NCBI GenBank assembly: GCA_033807695.1
Contig: CM066300.1
Coordinates: 3,968,001-4,032,000 of the forward strand
Direction: 5' to 3'
Length of the DNA stretch: 64,000 bases
From: Daedaleopsis sinensis
Taxonomy: Eukaryota; Basidiomycota; Agaricomycetes; Polyporales; Polyporaceae
The first letter of the stretch is position 1. Every line of letters starts with the position of its first letter. Below the pieces are notes generated by a model, which saw nothing but the letters and a program-made list of their open reading frames with translations, made no database searches and was not told the DNA's origin. Shown piece by piece: positions 11,836-23,704 of this stretch. The translations under genes and the position numbers were made by a program.

Positions 11836-14800
11836 TCATGAATGTTGCTTTTCGAGGGGGGTGATGAGTGTACCCATCTGTTCGCGGACACGTACGCCAT
11901 GAGCACCGCTCCAACGACACATACACAACACAGACCACGCACCTTCGTAACGACCTTGGGCAGCGTCGCGCGCTGGAACCCGAGGCGCGTGTTCCACTCA
12001 GTGCCGAGCGGGGCCTCCATGCTGCGCTCAAACTGCGCCTTGCTCGTGTACGGGTACGGCAGGTCCTTGACGAGGTACTTGGCCGCCTTCTTGTCGCGCT
12101 TCTCGGAGATGATCACATGCGCCTTGTTGTAGTCCTTGCGAGACTTGGGGTCGATCCCCGCCACCTTCTTGACCAGGTACGGCTTCGGCGCGGCCTTCTT
12201 CGCACCGGTGCCTCCCCACGACCCCTGCAAGACGACGAGGACGACGAGGGCAAGATCAGGACGGTCCCGCGAGAGTCGGGGAGGAAGGTACGTACCCAAC
12301 CGGGGAGCGTGGTGTCGATCTCTTTGGGCGCGTCTTCTGCCATCTCGCGTCGCTTGGCTTCTGCGAAGTCCTGCGAAGGCATGCGATCAGCGGAAGGTCA
12401 GCGGGGGGTGGTGGACTTGGCGCAATACCTGAACGACGTTATCGCCCGCGAACGCGAGCGCGACAAGGTCGCGCTGCTCGAACGCCTTCACGCCGTTCGC
12501 CTTGGCTTTGCCCTTGCGCTTGCCCTTGAGGGCCGCTAACCGTTCCTGCTCCTCGCGCTCGCTGTTCGCATCCAAGTCCGAGTCCGAATCGCCCTCGTCC
12601 TTATCCGCGCGGCTTCCCCGCACTTCAGCCATCTTCGCTTTCTTCGATGCCGATGCCGATGCCGCAGATGGGGCAGGAGCAGCAGCAGACTTGGACGGCT
12701 CTCCAGCTTTGGCGGGGGCAGAGAGTGTCATGACCGTCGACAAGGAGATGTCGACCGCCGCGTCCTCCTGCGCCCTTTCCTTCTCCTCGAGCCGCTTCTG
12801 AGTCTTCTTGCGAAGCTTGTTCTTCGATTTCTCGGTGGCAGCGCTGGTCTTACTGACAGCGACCTCGTGTTTAGTCTGCGCTTTGCTGGAGCCGCTGGCT
12901 TGTGCGAGCCATGGATTCAAGTCAGTAGTTGGAATGGGTACTGAGCGGCGGGACACAGGAGAATCAGGAGGCGAGTCAGAGAGCTCGGCTTGAGCTTCTG
13001 GGGGAAGATCAGTGGACTTGAGTGTCACGCTTGACGAATCCGAGGCCAACGAGCCAACGGGACGAACACCGGACGTCTGTAAAGCAGTGGGTGAGTAATG
13101 TCTAATAGGGTCTTGTCGTTGTTCTCACCAGTGCGCCAGGGCGGTAAACAACACGACCGCCCGTACGTTGCACAGCGACATGCTGGGTTTGCTCGTCGCC
13201 TTGAGGTGACTCGTCGTCGTCAGGGTCTCCACCGCCCAACTCTCTAATGAAGTCGTCGGCGATCTCGTGCGCCTCCCGCTGCTGGCGTGCCATCGCGTCC
13301 TTCATGAACTTCATCTCGAAGATACTCTTCCCCTTCTTGTCCGCAGGGAGTTCAGGCTCGTCCACATCGAGCGTGGCAAGCTCGTCGAACGCCTTCGCTT
13401 TGATCCGCGAGATGCCCTCCTCACCCTCTTCCCCGTCGCTCTCGTCCTCGCTATCCTCGTCGCTGTCGCCCTCGTCCTCGCCGCGTATTTTCCGCCGCAG
13501 CTTCTCGCCCCTATCAAGCATCTCGTTGATGTCTCTCCGTTGGTCCTCGTCTAGCTCGCCGCGCTCCCGCATCGACTTCGCCCACTTGCCGGTATTCTTG
13601 TGTCGCAGCGTCGCCCGCTCCCGTGCCCGCTCTACCTCGCGTTTCAGTCGCGCCTCTTCGTCGTCCAGATCGTCGCCTGAACCTTCCCCTAGCTTCTCAG
13701 CAAGGCGTGTGCGCTCCTTCTTCCGGATGCGCCGATAGGTCTTGCTCTTGATCTTCGCGATGCGTTTCGCCTTAGCTTCAGCCCGGAACATTAGGTCGCG
13801 CATCTTCGCTAGTTCGGCGCGACGGGCTGAAACTTCCTCGACCGAGAGATGGTTCATCTTCAGAGACTCAGTCTGAGCGATTTCGTCTTCGCGCATTTTC
13901 GCCGACTTGAGCAGCTTGTCGACAGCGCTCTCAAGCTCGGTTGTAGGCTAACCCGTGGAAGTCAGGATACCGTCGTCACTGACACCGTGCGCATTATGCC
14001 CTACCTTGAACTGTGCAGCAAGCTGCAAGTTGGAAGTCCGGCTCTTCGGCTCAGCTTGTAGAGGAAAACTCAAGTGCTCGGCCTAAGCGTCGGCATGTCA
14101 ATACTAGATTGTTTCTGCGCATCGAATCAAACGCACCTCTTGTATCCGCTGCATAGTAGCCTTCCACTTATCTACCTCTTCTTTGGTCTGCTCGTACGCA
14201 GCCTCACGATCAAGGCGTTCGGCACTCCGCTGAGGTAATGGTGCTGAGAGTGTCTTGATCTTCCCGGACGTCGATGCGAGCACTTTCGCAGACTTCTTGA
14301 GTGAGAGCAGGTTGGAAGACTGGCCCTCCAATGGTGCAAGAAGATCTTCAAGGTTGAGCTTGCCACCTGCATATACCGGTGAGAAACTGGATTAAGTGAA
14401 TTTTGAAGAGCACACACCTGTTGTAGCTGCGAACTCGTTCTCTGTGCCTGCCTCCGTGCGCTCTCGTAGCAGCCTCCGCTTGCGCGCCCGCTGAGGTTCG
14501 GAGTCGTGGCCATCATCGTCGGGTGCTTTGCGCTTGGAACTAGCGTCGAGACCCGAAACGAATGTCTCCAGGTCTTGTAATGCCGATGCACCTCCTTCAC
14601 CATCCTCATCCTCGGAAGCGGATATATGACCGGGCTCGTTCTCTTCTTCAGGATCATCTTCCTCTGATCCAGAGCCCGGAGAACCATCCATGTCTTCGTC
14701 CTCGTCCACCTCTTCCGACTCCTCTCTTGCAAGTCTGGTAGTAAGTGCATGTTTCTCAACACCATTGATGTCCTCTCCCGTGTCCGGCTCTCCTCGTCCG

Positions 14801-15456
14801 TCAAGGACATCGAGCACATCGATGAACTCGGTTGGGTCACCATCTTCTTCCTCATCGTCCTCATCCCCCTCGTCTGAGGCTGCAGACATTTCCTCGTCTC
14901 CGTTTGCATCGGTCTCTGCCTGGTCTTCGTTGAGGTCAACCTCTGCGAACCGTACGGCGCGCTGTGCTTTATGTCGGCTTCCACGACCGGCGTTAGACTT
15001 CGCCTGAGGTTTTCTCTGCGAAGGCCATGAGTTCATACAGACGTAGGAACAGATTTCGTTCGGACTCACTGCGCGCGAGAACTTGGAACCCGCGAATTCC
15101 TCCTCATCACTCTCCTCAAACGCCTCGTCACTGTCAATCTCCTCATCCTCATCTTCTCCGATACCGTTATCCTCGTCATTTTCTCCTACGAGTCGGGGCC
15201 TCCTTTCCCTCCTCTTCCCCATCTCATCCTCACTTCCACTCTCGCCTCCGTGCCGCCCTGCGGTTTCATCCTTCTCAAGCAACGGCTTGATCTTCTCGCG
15301 GCGGACCTTCTCCTGCTGGTACTCATAGACGTCTGACAACTGAGACCCTAACGTCTTAGATTTGAGAGTTTGGCGTTTGGCGTAACCCAGAGCATTTGCC
15401 GCTTTTCGTGGAGGACGTGATTTTGACAACTTCCCCGGAACTCGCCCTTTGACCAT
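11836..15456 (-). CDS. UTP14: UTP14, U3 snoRNP / SSU processome protein
   Basis: Nucleolar component of the small-subunit processome; yeast Utp14 binds and activates the DEAH helicase Dhr1. The start ATG 15456 opens a basic N-terminus (MVKGRVPGKLSKSRPPRKA), then VYEYQQEKVRREKIKPLL and long acidic stretches. The family core follows: MKMRDLMFRAEAKAKRIAKIKSKTYR-type sequence near 13810-13730, with the conserved KIKSKTYRRIRKKE. The C-terminus has GSWGGTGAKK, HVIISEKRDKKAAKYLVKDL, PYPYTSKAQFERSM and GTEWNTRLGFQRATLPKVVT. A final short exon (TAG at 11836-11838 read on the other strand as TGA) gives GTLITPLEKQHS. Several short introns; roughly 1,000 residues, somewhat long for the family because of acidic inserts. 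Divergent from the HET gene. Confidence 0.95.
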
Positions 15457-16364
15457 TGCGGCAGTGCAGAGGAGGAGGTTATGCAGTGATGTCTGCGTGC
15501 AGCTCGAGAGTGTCGAGCAGGGACCTTGCTGAAGCTGAAATTTCAGATGAATGTATTGAGATCTCTTCCCGATCTGGTCACGTGGCGGCTGTATCATTGC
15601 AGGTAAACGCCCGCGCCGAGCCAGAATCACGACCGTCACGACCAGCCCGCCTTCAAAGCTTCAACGACCATTCGAGTCATGCTCGAGCGAGTCGAGTTCA
15701 ACTTGGCGCGTTGCACTTCCGTATGTCACACTCCCAGCAAGCTACCGGCGAGCGCAGTACACTATGTTCCGCATCCTCCACGCCAAAAATAGTGGATGAC
15801 TATATTCAATCAGCTTGGTTTCAGCAGAGTCGCCGACTCGTGTGGGCGAACGAGTTCCTGCGACTGCGCCCCCGCACTCCTGAGGGAGTACACGATGCTC
15901 AAGGTATGGTCTAGAAGATATCGTGTTCCCTTGAGACATGTACAACAGCGCTGAACTCGCATGATTCTAGTCTCGTGTCAGGTCCATCTTAACAATCCTA
16001 GGATCAGCTGCTCCCTCCTTCCCTCGTCCACGTCAGCTATGCAGTGTCTCAGCACGTTCTCAAGTTCTATCGCTCATGCTGATAATCATGCGATACACAA
16101 GGACGCCCAAAGAACGCTTCTTGAGGACCATGGCGATAACTCAGTAGCACTGGCTATGCCACACAGCAAACGCTCACGAACCCTTGTATATAGCGCTACG
16201 ATGAGTGAGGCCATGGTCCTCTTGATTACCCCTTTGCTTGCAGCCGAGACGCTTCCCAAATCCCTACATTTTGGGCCCACGTACGTGTTTCTGTATGATG
16301 TTCGATCAATGACTGATTGTCGTCCGGATGTCAAGGTCTCTGCAAGGACTCACCAACGATCGCG
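15457..16364. other. Divergent intergenic region UTP14/HET, 0.9 kb
   Basis: Shared upstream region of UTP14 (leftward) and the HET-domain gene (rightward). A forward open frame of 152 codons (15456-15914) has no recognisable domain and starts at the UTP14 start codon. Its last part (KIVDDYIQSAWFQQSRRLV) looks slightly coding and ends at a plausible donor, so a small unrecognised gene cannot be excluded. I do not call it. Confidence 0.35.
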
Positions 16365-18650
16365 ATGCGGCTGCTGAACACCACAACCTTTGAATTCCAC
16401 TGGGTGGACGACCCTCTATCTATCGACTATGCTATCCTCTCGCATGTCTGGAAGGGATTAGAACAGACGTATCAAGATCTCCTCCGCATCCCCGCTCATG
16501 CTAACCAGAAGGGTGATGCTATTCTTCTCGACGAAGTCTCAGAGAAGATTCGACGGTGCTGTGCATACGCCCTCGCAGACGGCTACGAGTGGGTCTGGAT
16601 CGACTCGTGCTGCATCGACAAGACAAGCAGCGCCGAGTTATCCGAGGCCATCAACTCTATGTTCAAGTGGTATACGTGCGCTTCTCAGTGCTATACGTAC
16701 TTGCATGACGTCGATGACGCCGACGACTTACGCCGTAAGGATTCCCAGTTCCGCGCTTCTGAATGGTTCAAGCGTGGATGGACTCTCCAGGAGCTCATCG
16801 CACCGTCGACGGTCATCTTCCTGACCAAAAACTGGAAGTCTATAGGCACCAAACACACGCTCGCTGCCGTCATCCATCAGATCACGAAAATCGACATCGG
16901 CATCCTCAAGAACACTGAGTCCCTCGAGGCGGTCAGTGTTGCTCGGCGGATGTCATGGGCGTCGCGGCGGATCACCACGCGGGTGGAAGACGAAGCATAC
17001 TCCCTGATGGGTCTTTTCGACATCCACATGCCGGCCGTGTATGGGGAAGGAAACCGCGCCTTCCTGAGGCTGCAGGAGGAGATACTCAAGCGGTTCCCTG
17101 ACGACAGTCTATTCGCCTGGGGAGATGCGCTGGTGCTTGATAATGAAAAGAAGCTCTCACTCCTCAACACAAAAATGTCCCCAGATTATCATGGAAGACT
17201 CTTCGCGCCCTCGCCCAGGAGTTTCGAATCCTGTGGAGAGGTATGGCCGATAGCGCAGGACAAGCTGTTGGGGGAACTTCATTTGGCACATACCGAATAC
17301 CTGCAGACGCCTCCTCCCGACTACTCCGTGACTCGTTACGGCGTAGAGGCAATTATACCCACTTTGACCGTCCCTTCCCAATTCGTCTTCGCTCGAGGCG
17401 GCCTGAAGCTCGGCTTCCTGCTGTGTGAGGACAACTCCCATCATCTCCTCGCACTTCTCCTGCGTCCCGCTTCCGCGTACACCTCAAAACCAATCACTCC
17501 GCCAGGTCCCGTGCGATCATACCTCGTAGGCTCGAGCTGCGCCACGTCGACCTCTTTGCCCGACAACTACCGCCTGGTGAAGGTCGCAGGCAGTCTGCTC
17601 CGAGGACTCATGGAATCCTGGCATATGCCGCTCTCGTTCGAGAAGATCCACATGCCGCGCGGTGGCCCCCCCGTCCGGCTCAACCCGCGCTGGACCGTGA
17701 ACGCGCAAACGCACCCGCAGCCCCACGCAGGCAGGTGCAGCGTCTTCATGCCGAGCTGGCGCACGACCGCGCTTGCCGCGCGCGGCGTCACAGTGCAGAA
17801 GCTCGTCATGGACCGCCCCGCGCTGTCCGCGTCCCCATGGTGTGCGCGGCGGCACATCTTCATCCTGCGGCACCCGGGGGGCACCATCCGGATCGTCGTC
17901 GGCTTCTGCGAGCACTGCACGCCCGCAGAGGTCGTCGACACCCAGGTGGGCAGCCTGCGCATCCAGGTGCAGAGCTGCCCGACGCGGGAGATCCCGCCGA
18001 CCACCCCGGCGAGCCTGTGGTTTACGGACCATCAGATCTCGCACGACAGCCTCGACCATGTCCGCTACTGGTACCGGAAGAAGGGGTCGGGCACGGCGCG
18101 GATGGAGTTCACCCTGCGTCGCTCGCAGACGGCTGCGCAGATCATGCGCCTGTCCGTAACCTTCCCGGACTCCCCGCGCGACCTCGTACTTATGTTGGAC
18201 GTCGACTGCTACATAGCGGAGATCGAGGAACGCAGTTTGAGGAACGCGGGGAGTATGAGGACTGCGGGCTCCAGTATGAGGACTGCGGGGACTGTGAGGA
18301 GTACTAGTGCGGTCACGAGCATAAGGAATGCTGGGAGCGACGCTGGGAGTCTGCGGGACAAGAGGGATTCGACCCGGCATGGGGTCGAGGCTAGTCATCA
18401 GGATGAAGACGAAAGCGAGGATGAAGATGAAGATGAAGATGAAGATGAAAGCGAGGAAGAAGATGAAGATGAAGGGGATGAGAATGCCGTCGGGACCGAG
18501 GAACCCAGGGAGGAGGGCAGCGACCGGGAGGCAGCCAGGTTGCGCAAAGGGAAGGGCAAACAAGTGATGTTCGCGAAAGACGAAGACGATGAGACGGTGA
18601 GCGACTATCAAACCGCGCGAGATAATCTTGAGGATACTGTGGGCACATAA
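16365..18650 (+). CDS. HET-domain (heterokaryon incompatibility) protein
   Basis: Single-exon gene of 761 codons plus stop. The start at 16365 (MRLLNTTTFEFHW) is the usual first line of Agaricomycete HET proteins; an in-frame codon 48 nt upstream was not preferred. The HET core is clear: YAILSHVWKG, then IRRCCAYALADGYEWVWIDS, CCIDKTSSAELSEAINSMF, WFKRGWTLQELIAPSTVIFL and EDEAYSLMGLFDIHMPAVYG (residues about 20-240). The middle 400 residues show no domain I know. The C-terminus has short repeats of SMRTAG and a run of Asp/Glu. Family knowledge: HET domains act in allorecognition and regulated cell death in ascomycetes; in basidiomycetes they are abundant but little studied. Specific function unknown. 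Confidence 0.9.
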   Translation: MRLLNTTTFEFHWVDDPLSIDYAILSHVWKGLEQTYQDLLRIPAHANQKGDAILLDEVSEKIRRCCAYALADGYEWVWIDSCCIDKTSSAELSEAINSMFKWYTCASQCYTYLHDVDDADDLRRKDSQFRASEWFKRGWTLQELIAPSTVIFLTKNWKSIGTKHTLAAVIHQITKIDIGILKNTESLEAVSVARRMSWASRRITTRVEDEAYSLMGLFDIHMPAVYGEGNRAFLRLQEEILKRFPDDSLFAWGDALVLDNEKKLSLLNTKMSPDYHGRLFAPSPRSFESCGEVWPIAQDKLLGELHLAHTEYLQTPPPDYSVTRYGVEAIIPTLTVPSQFVFARGGLKLGFLLCEDNSHHLLALLLRPASAYTSKPITPPGPVRSYLVGSSCATSTSLPDNYRLVKVAGSLLRGLMESWHMPLSFEKIHMPRGGPPVRLNPRWTVNAQTHPQPHAGRCSVFMPSWRTTALAARGVTVQKLVMDRPALSASPWCARRHIFILRHPGGTIRIVVGFCEHCTPAEVVDTQVGSLRIQVQSCPTREIPPTTPASLWFTDHQISHDSLDHVRYWYRKKGSGTARMEFTLRRSQTAAQIMRLSVTFPDSPRDLVLMLDVDCYIAEIEERSLRNAGSMRTAGSSMRTAGTVRSTSAVTSIRNAGSDAGSLRDKRDSTRHGVEASHQDEDESEDEDEDEDEDESEEEDEDEGDENAVGTEEPREEGSDREAARLRKGKGKQVMFAKDEDDETVSDYQTARDNLEDTVGT
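18252..18289 (+). repeat. 21-nt direct repeat inside the HET gene
   Basis: The 17-nt sequence agtatgaggactgcggg occurs at 18252-18268 and again at 18273-18289, a 21-nt period that keeps the frame. It encodes SMRTAG twice, and weaker variants flank it on both sides (SLRNAG, VRSTSA). Slippage would change copy number without breaking the protein. Confidence 0.8.
18402..18480 (+). repeat. GATGAA hexanucleotide microsatellite in HET gene
   Basis: Imperfect run of gatgaa/gatgaag units encoding an uninterrupted Asp/Glu tract in the C-terminal tail. Length is a multiple of three, so expansion or contraction would be in frame. Confidence 0.8.
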
Positions 18651-19402
18651 TCCAGGTGAGTGGCAAGGAGTATATGTTATGGCAATCCACTGATCTTAAC
18701 CCGTATCCGTCTGCAGCTTCAGGGCGACGCTCTTTCGCCAAATCTGGAGGCTATCTACGCCTACCTCATGCCGGTGCACATGCGTGCACTTTGGTCGTTG
18801 TCCCGTTTCATCGCGTCAGCCGATGGGACACCCAGCTGGACAGGTCGCGCCCGACGGCGCGAAGTGCTCAAACAAGACCGCCGGTGTCCTCATCCGTCGG
18901 TTTCTAGGTGTAGACGATTAGCATGCCCAGGAGTGGGCGCATCAGACACTGAATGCTTACCGTACTGTAGAGTTCGTGCATGAGATGATAGGGCCAGCCA
19001 GCCAGGACCGACGATATGCCACAAGTACTTACTGTACGACCATACCAATTGCCCAACATAGAGGGCCTCTCTCCGAGAATGCTAAACAAAACTCTGACCG
19101 GTTACTGACTTGACACATGTGCATCGCCAGCCATAAGCCATGTCAACCGGTTTGCTCAAACCGGCAAGTCGACTCGAAGAACGGACTGACCAGGGACTGA
19201 CATCGACTGCAAGAGTAGCACCTAAGGCGTGGCGAGGAGCGTGATGATGATACAAAGTCGGACGCACACGATACATGGCCAGTGTAGATGCATATCATGT
19301 GGTGCATATGAGCGAAATACATGTATGATGGTTCCCTCTCCGACTGCTCGGCGTACCCCATCCAAAAAGCCGTGAAAACAGCGAGTATAGGGCGCACAAC
19401 CA
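18651..19402. other. Convergent intergenic region, 0.75 kb
   Basis: Lies between the stop codons of the HET gene and the ubiquitin-L40 gene. Short open frames in several phases overlap each other and carry no recognisable motif. Probably 3' untranslated sequence of both genes. Confidence 0.5.
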
Positions 19403-21285
<1,883 letters not shown>

Positions 21286-23386
21286 ATGTCCAACTTCACG
21301 CTCGTAGACCCCAAGGGCTGGGACTGCGACCTTCAATCCGTGCGTTTCCTCTTGCACGCAATCCAAACTAGTCACTTAAGATGCCACACGTGCTGATCAG
21401 GTCTACTCCGCGTACATGGGTTATCTCCAACACCATAACATTCCATGGTGCGTCTCTCTCCGTTCATTCTTTCTTATGGACCTATAGATCCCTTCTATGC
21501 AGGTATGACCGGTCCTGGGGCGTATTCTTCGAGTCGTTCGAAGAATTCCTTACCTTTTCATGGCCCACGATCACTGTCACCGACACCTGGACCGGTCGGG
21601 CACACATCGTGGTCCGCATGTCGTCCGTCGGCGCATTCCTCAAGATGCTCAAAACGAGGTACGCCCACAACATCCCGCCGATCAGCGGAGAAGCTAACCA
21701 GCCTCGCGCCTACACAGGTTTGGGGAGACGTTACCCATGGCCGAGAACATCCTTCGAGTAACCCCGTTCGAAACCTCTCAGCGTCACCTCCGCACCATCT
21801 CCGACTATGCTACGTACAAGAAGCTGTTCGCAACCCTCCCCGCAGTCGTCCTTTCTGCCCAGAAGGTCCGGGTCCGGAACGGCGAGCCCAACGCTATCCG
21901 CGAACTATGGGCTTCGAAAGACAAGACATTCTTGGCCCTCGATTTCGAGTCGTCAGAGCGCAATACCGCGTCGTGCATAGAATGGGGTTACTGTGCCGTA
22001 CGCTGCGGTCACCTGGATACGTCAGTGTTCAGCTTTTCTCGACCGTCGTACCATACTCACCTCTGCGCACATACAGAGCCGGGGCATGGCCCCCCGATCC
22101 TGAGGCCAACTACCGGTGAGCGCTCTCTGTCCTTCGTGGAGCCATTCATCGGGCTTACGGGCCACAAACACAGACGTGGACACTACATTGTCTCCGAATA
22201 CGTGGATAAGGTACACAACAGGATCAAGCCGAGCTTCCCATGGGCGGTACGTGTCGCCGTCTGTCACACGAGCTCATGTACCACCATATGCTCACATTCT
22301 CTCCCCGCAGTATGCAGTGAGCAGACTTTCGGCCGACGTGCCATGATTGCCCCGGTTCTGACAGCAATTCAGTTCGGCGAAAGCCAGGTCATATCGAAGG
22401 CCAAGCTTCCGCAGATGGTCCAAGCTATCATCAGGTAACCGCACTTCCCTCGCCTCCGTCGGCAAGGTGTTGAAATGAAAATACGTGCGGCCTCGCAGCA
22501 GCCTCATCAGTCCAGACTCAGAAACGATCCCAAACACCCTGGTGCTCGTCGCGCACGGAACGACAGGTGACCTCCGGCGGCTGGAGGAAATGAAGATCAG
22601 TAAGTCGTCGTCCCTTCTCCAAATTCTCGAACACGCCGCAGGCCCTTCGGGTGTCGGGGCCTCCCAACGCGACTGACTGCACCCGCAGAGCTCCCGCACA
22701 ACCTCCTCATCGTTGACACCATGGCGTTCGAGCGACAGCTCTACGCGTCCGGCCAGCGCGGCGCGATGCAGGAAGCCTCCGGCCGCGCCCGCGACCCCGG
22801 CTCGAGCCTCTCGCTCAACGCGATGCTCCAGTCCCTCGGCGTCGACGTCCAGCGCGTACTCCACAACGCCGGCAACGCCGCCTTCTCGGCCCTCCTCGCC
22901 CTGCAGCTCATGCTCGACCCGGACACGCGCAAGCCCGTCCCGAGGGCCAAGGCCCCGCCCCATGGCCTGCCCAGCGGGATGCCCGGCATGCTCCGCGGCG
23001 CGAACATGAGCATGCCCACGGGCCGCAGCAGCTCCGTGTCCCCGGCGATCGCGTTCATGCCCTCCGCGCCAGTCGTGTCCCCCCCGATGGGCAGGGTGCC
23101 CACGCCCTCGTTCCCTGGGGGCGGTGGCGGCGGGCACGAGGCGTTCCAAGGGTACGACGTGGGCTTGCAGTTGCCGCCGCCCCGGCCGCTGTTTATGCAA
23201 GGGCAGCGGTCGGTCAGCGACCACAGGCTGTCGGCCGCGCCCAACGTCGCGATGGCGCACGGGGGGCGGCTGCCTGGCCGGACGCGGGTGAGCTCGATGA
23301 ACGACCTGAACGAGATGGGCGAGTCTTTGAAGTCGCTGCACGTCCACGATGAGAGGTCAACCGCGTCGCGCACGGTTTCTCGATGA
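21286..23386 (+). CDS. Gfd2/YDR514C-like protein (exonuclease fold, probably inactive)
   Basis: Start ATG 21286 (MSNFTLVDPKGWDCDLQS), then short exons that join in frame, for example PW split across an intron before YDRSWGVFFESFEEF. The nuclease-fold part begins with FLALDFESSERNTASCIEWG (around 21930), the DxE motif of DEDD-type exonucleases. It continues through RGHYIVSEYVDKVHNRIKP, TLVLVAHGTTGDLRRLEEMK and LPHNLLIVDTMAFERQLYAS to LHNAGNAAFSALLALQLMLD (around 22860-22915). The usual family motif here is HNAGND followed by A/S-Y/F; this copy has alanine where the last catalytic aspartate sits. A Gly/Pro/Met-rich tail of about 150 residues follows. Family role in yeast is poorly defined (Gfd2 relates to mRNA export). 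The gene is convergent with coatomer delta. Confidence 0.8.
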
Positions 23387-23704
23387 TTGCAAGGATCTCT
23401 GAGGATATGCCTGATGATGGACAGTTACGTTACGCCTAATACGGACTCACGTTTCTGTTTTCTTCGCTCTCTCATGCTGTCGTGGCTATATGTTCATGCC
23501 TCCTTGTTCTATACGGACGAACATGTGGACTTCTATCTGGGATCGGTACATACCTCGGGACTTTGCGCGCTGCACTTCGTGCAGTGTTCCTCATCTCACG
23601 TTTCACGGACTCCTCCTTACGCAACATCCATTGACGACCGGACAATGATACATCTTCTTCCATGACGAATACATAACGCCGTTCCTCGTGCACACGCACA
23701 CCTT
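23387..23704. other. Convergent 3' intergenic region, 0.3 kb
   Basis: Short AT-richer gap between the stop codons of the Gfd2-like gene and coatomer delta. Presumably the 3' UTRs of both; no gene seen. Confidence 0.5.

Noticed and set aside
17517..18611. 364-codon minus-strand open frame
   Set aside because: Antisense to the HET-domain gene. Its composition mirrors the GC-rich and GATGAA coding strand; no independent motif.
22292..23347. 351-codon minus-strand open frame
   Set aside because: Antisense to the 3' half of the Gfd2-like gene, which has consistent splicing and domain motifs on the plus strand.
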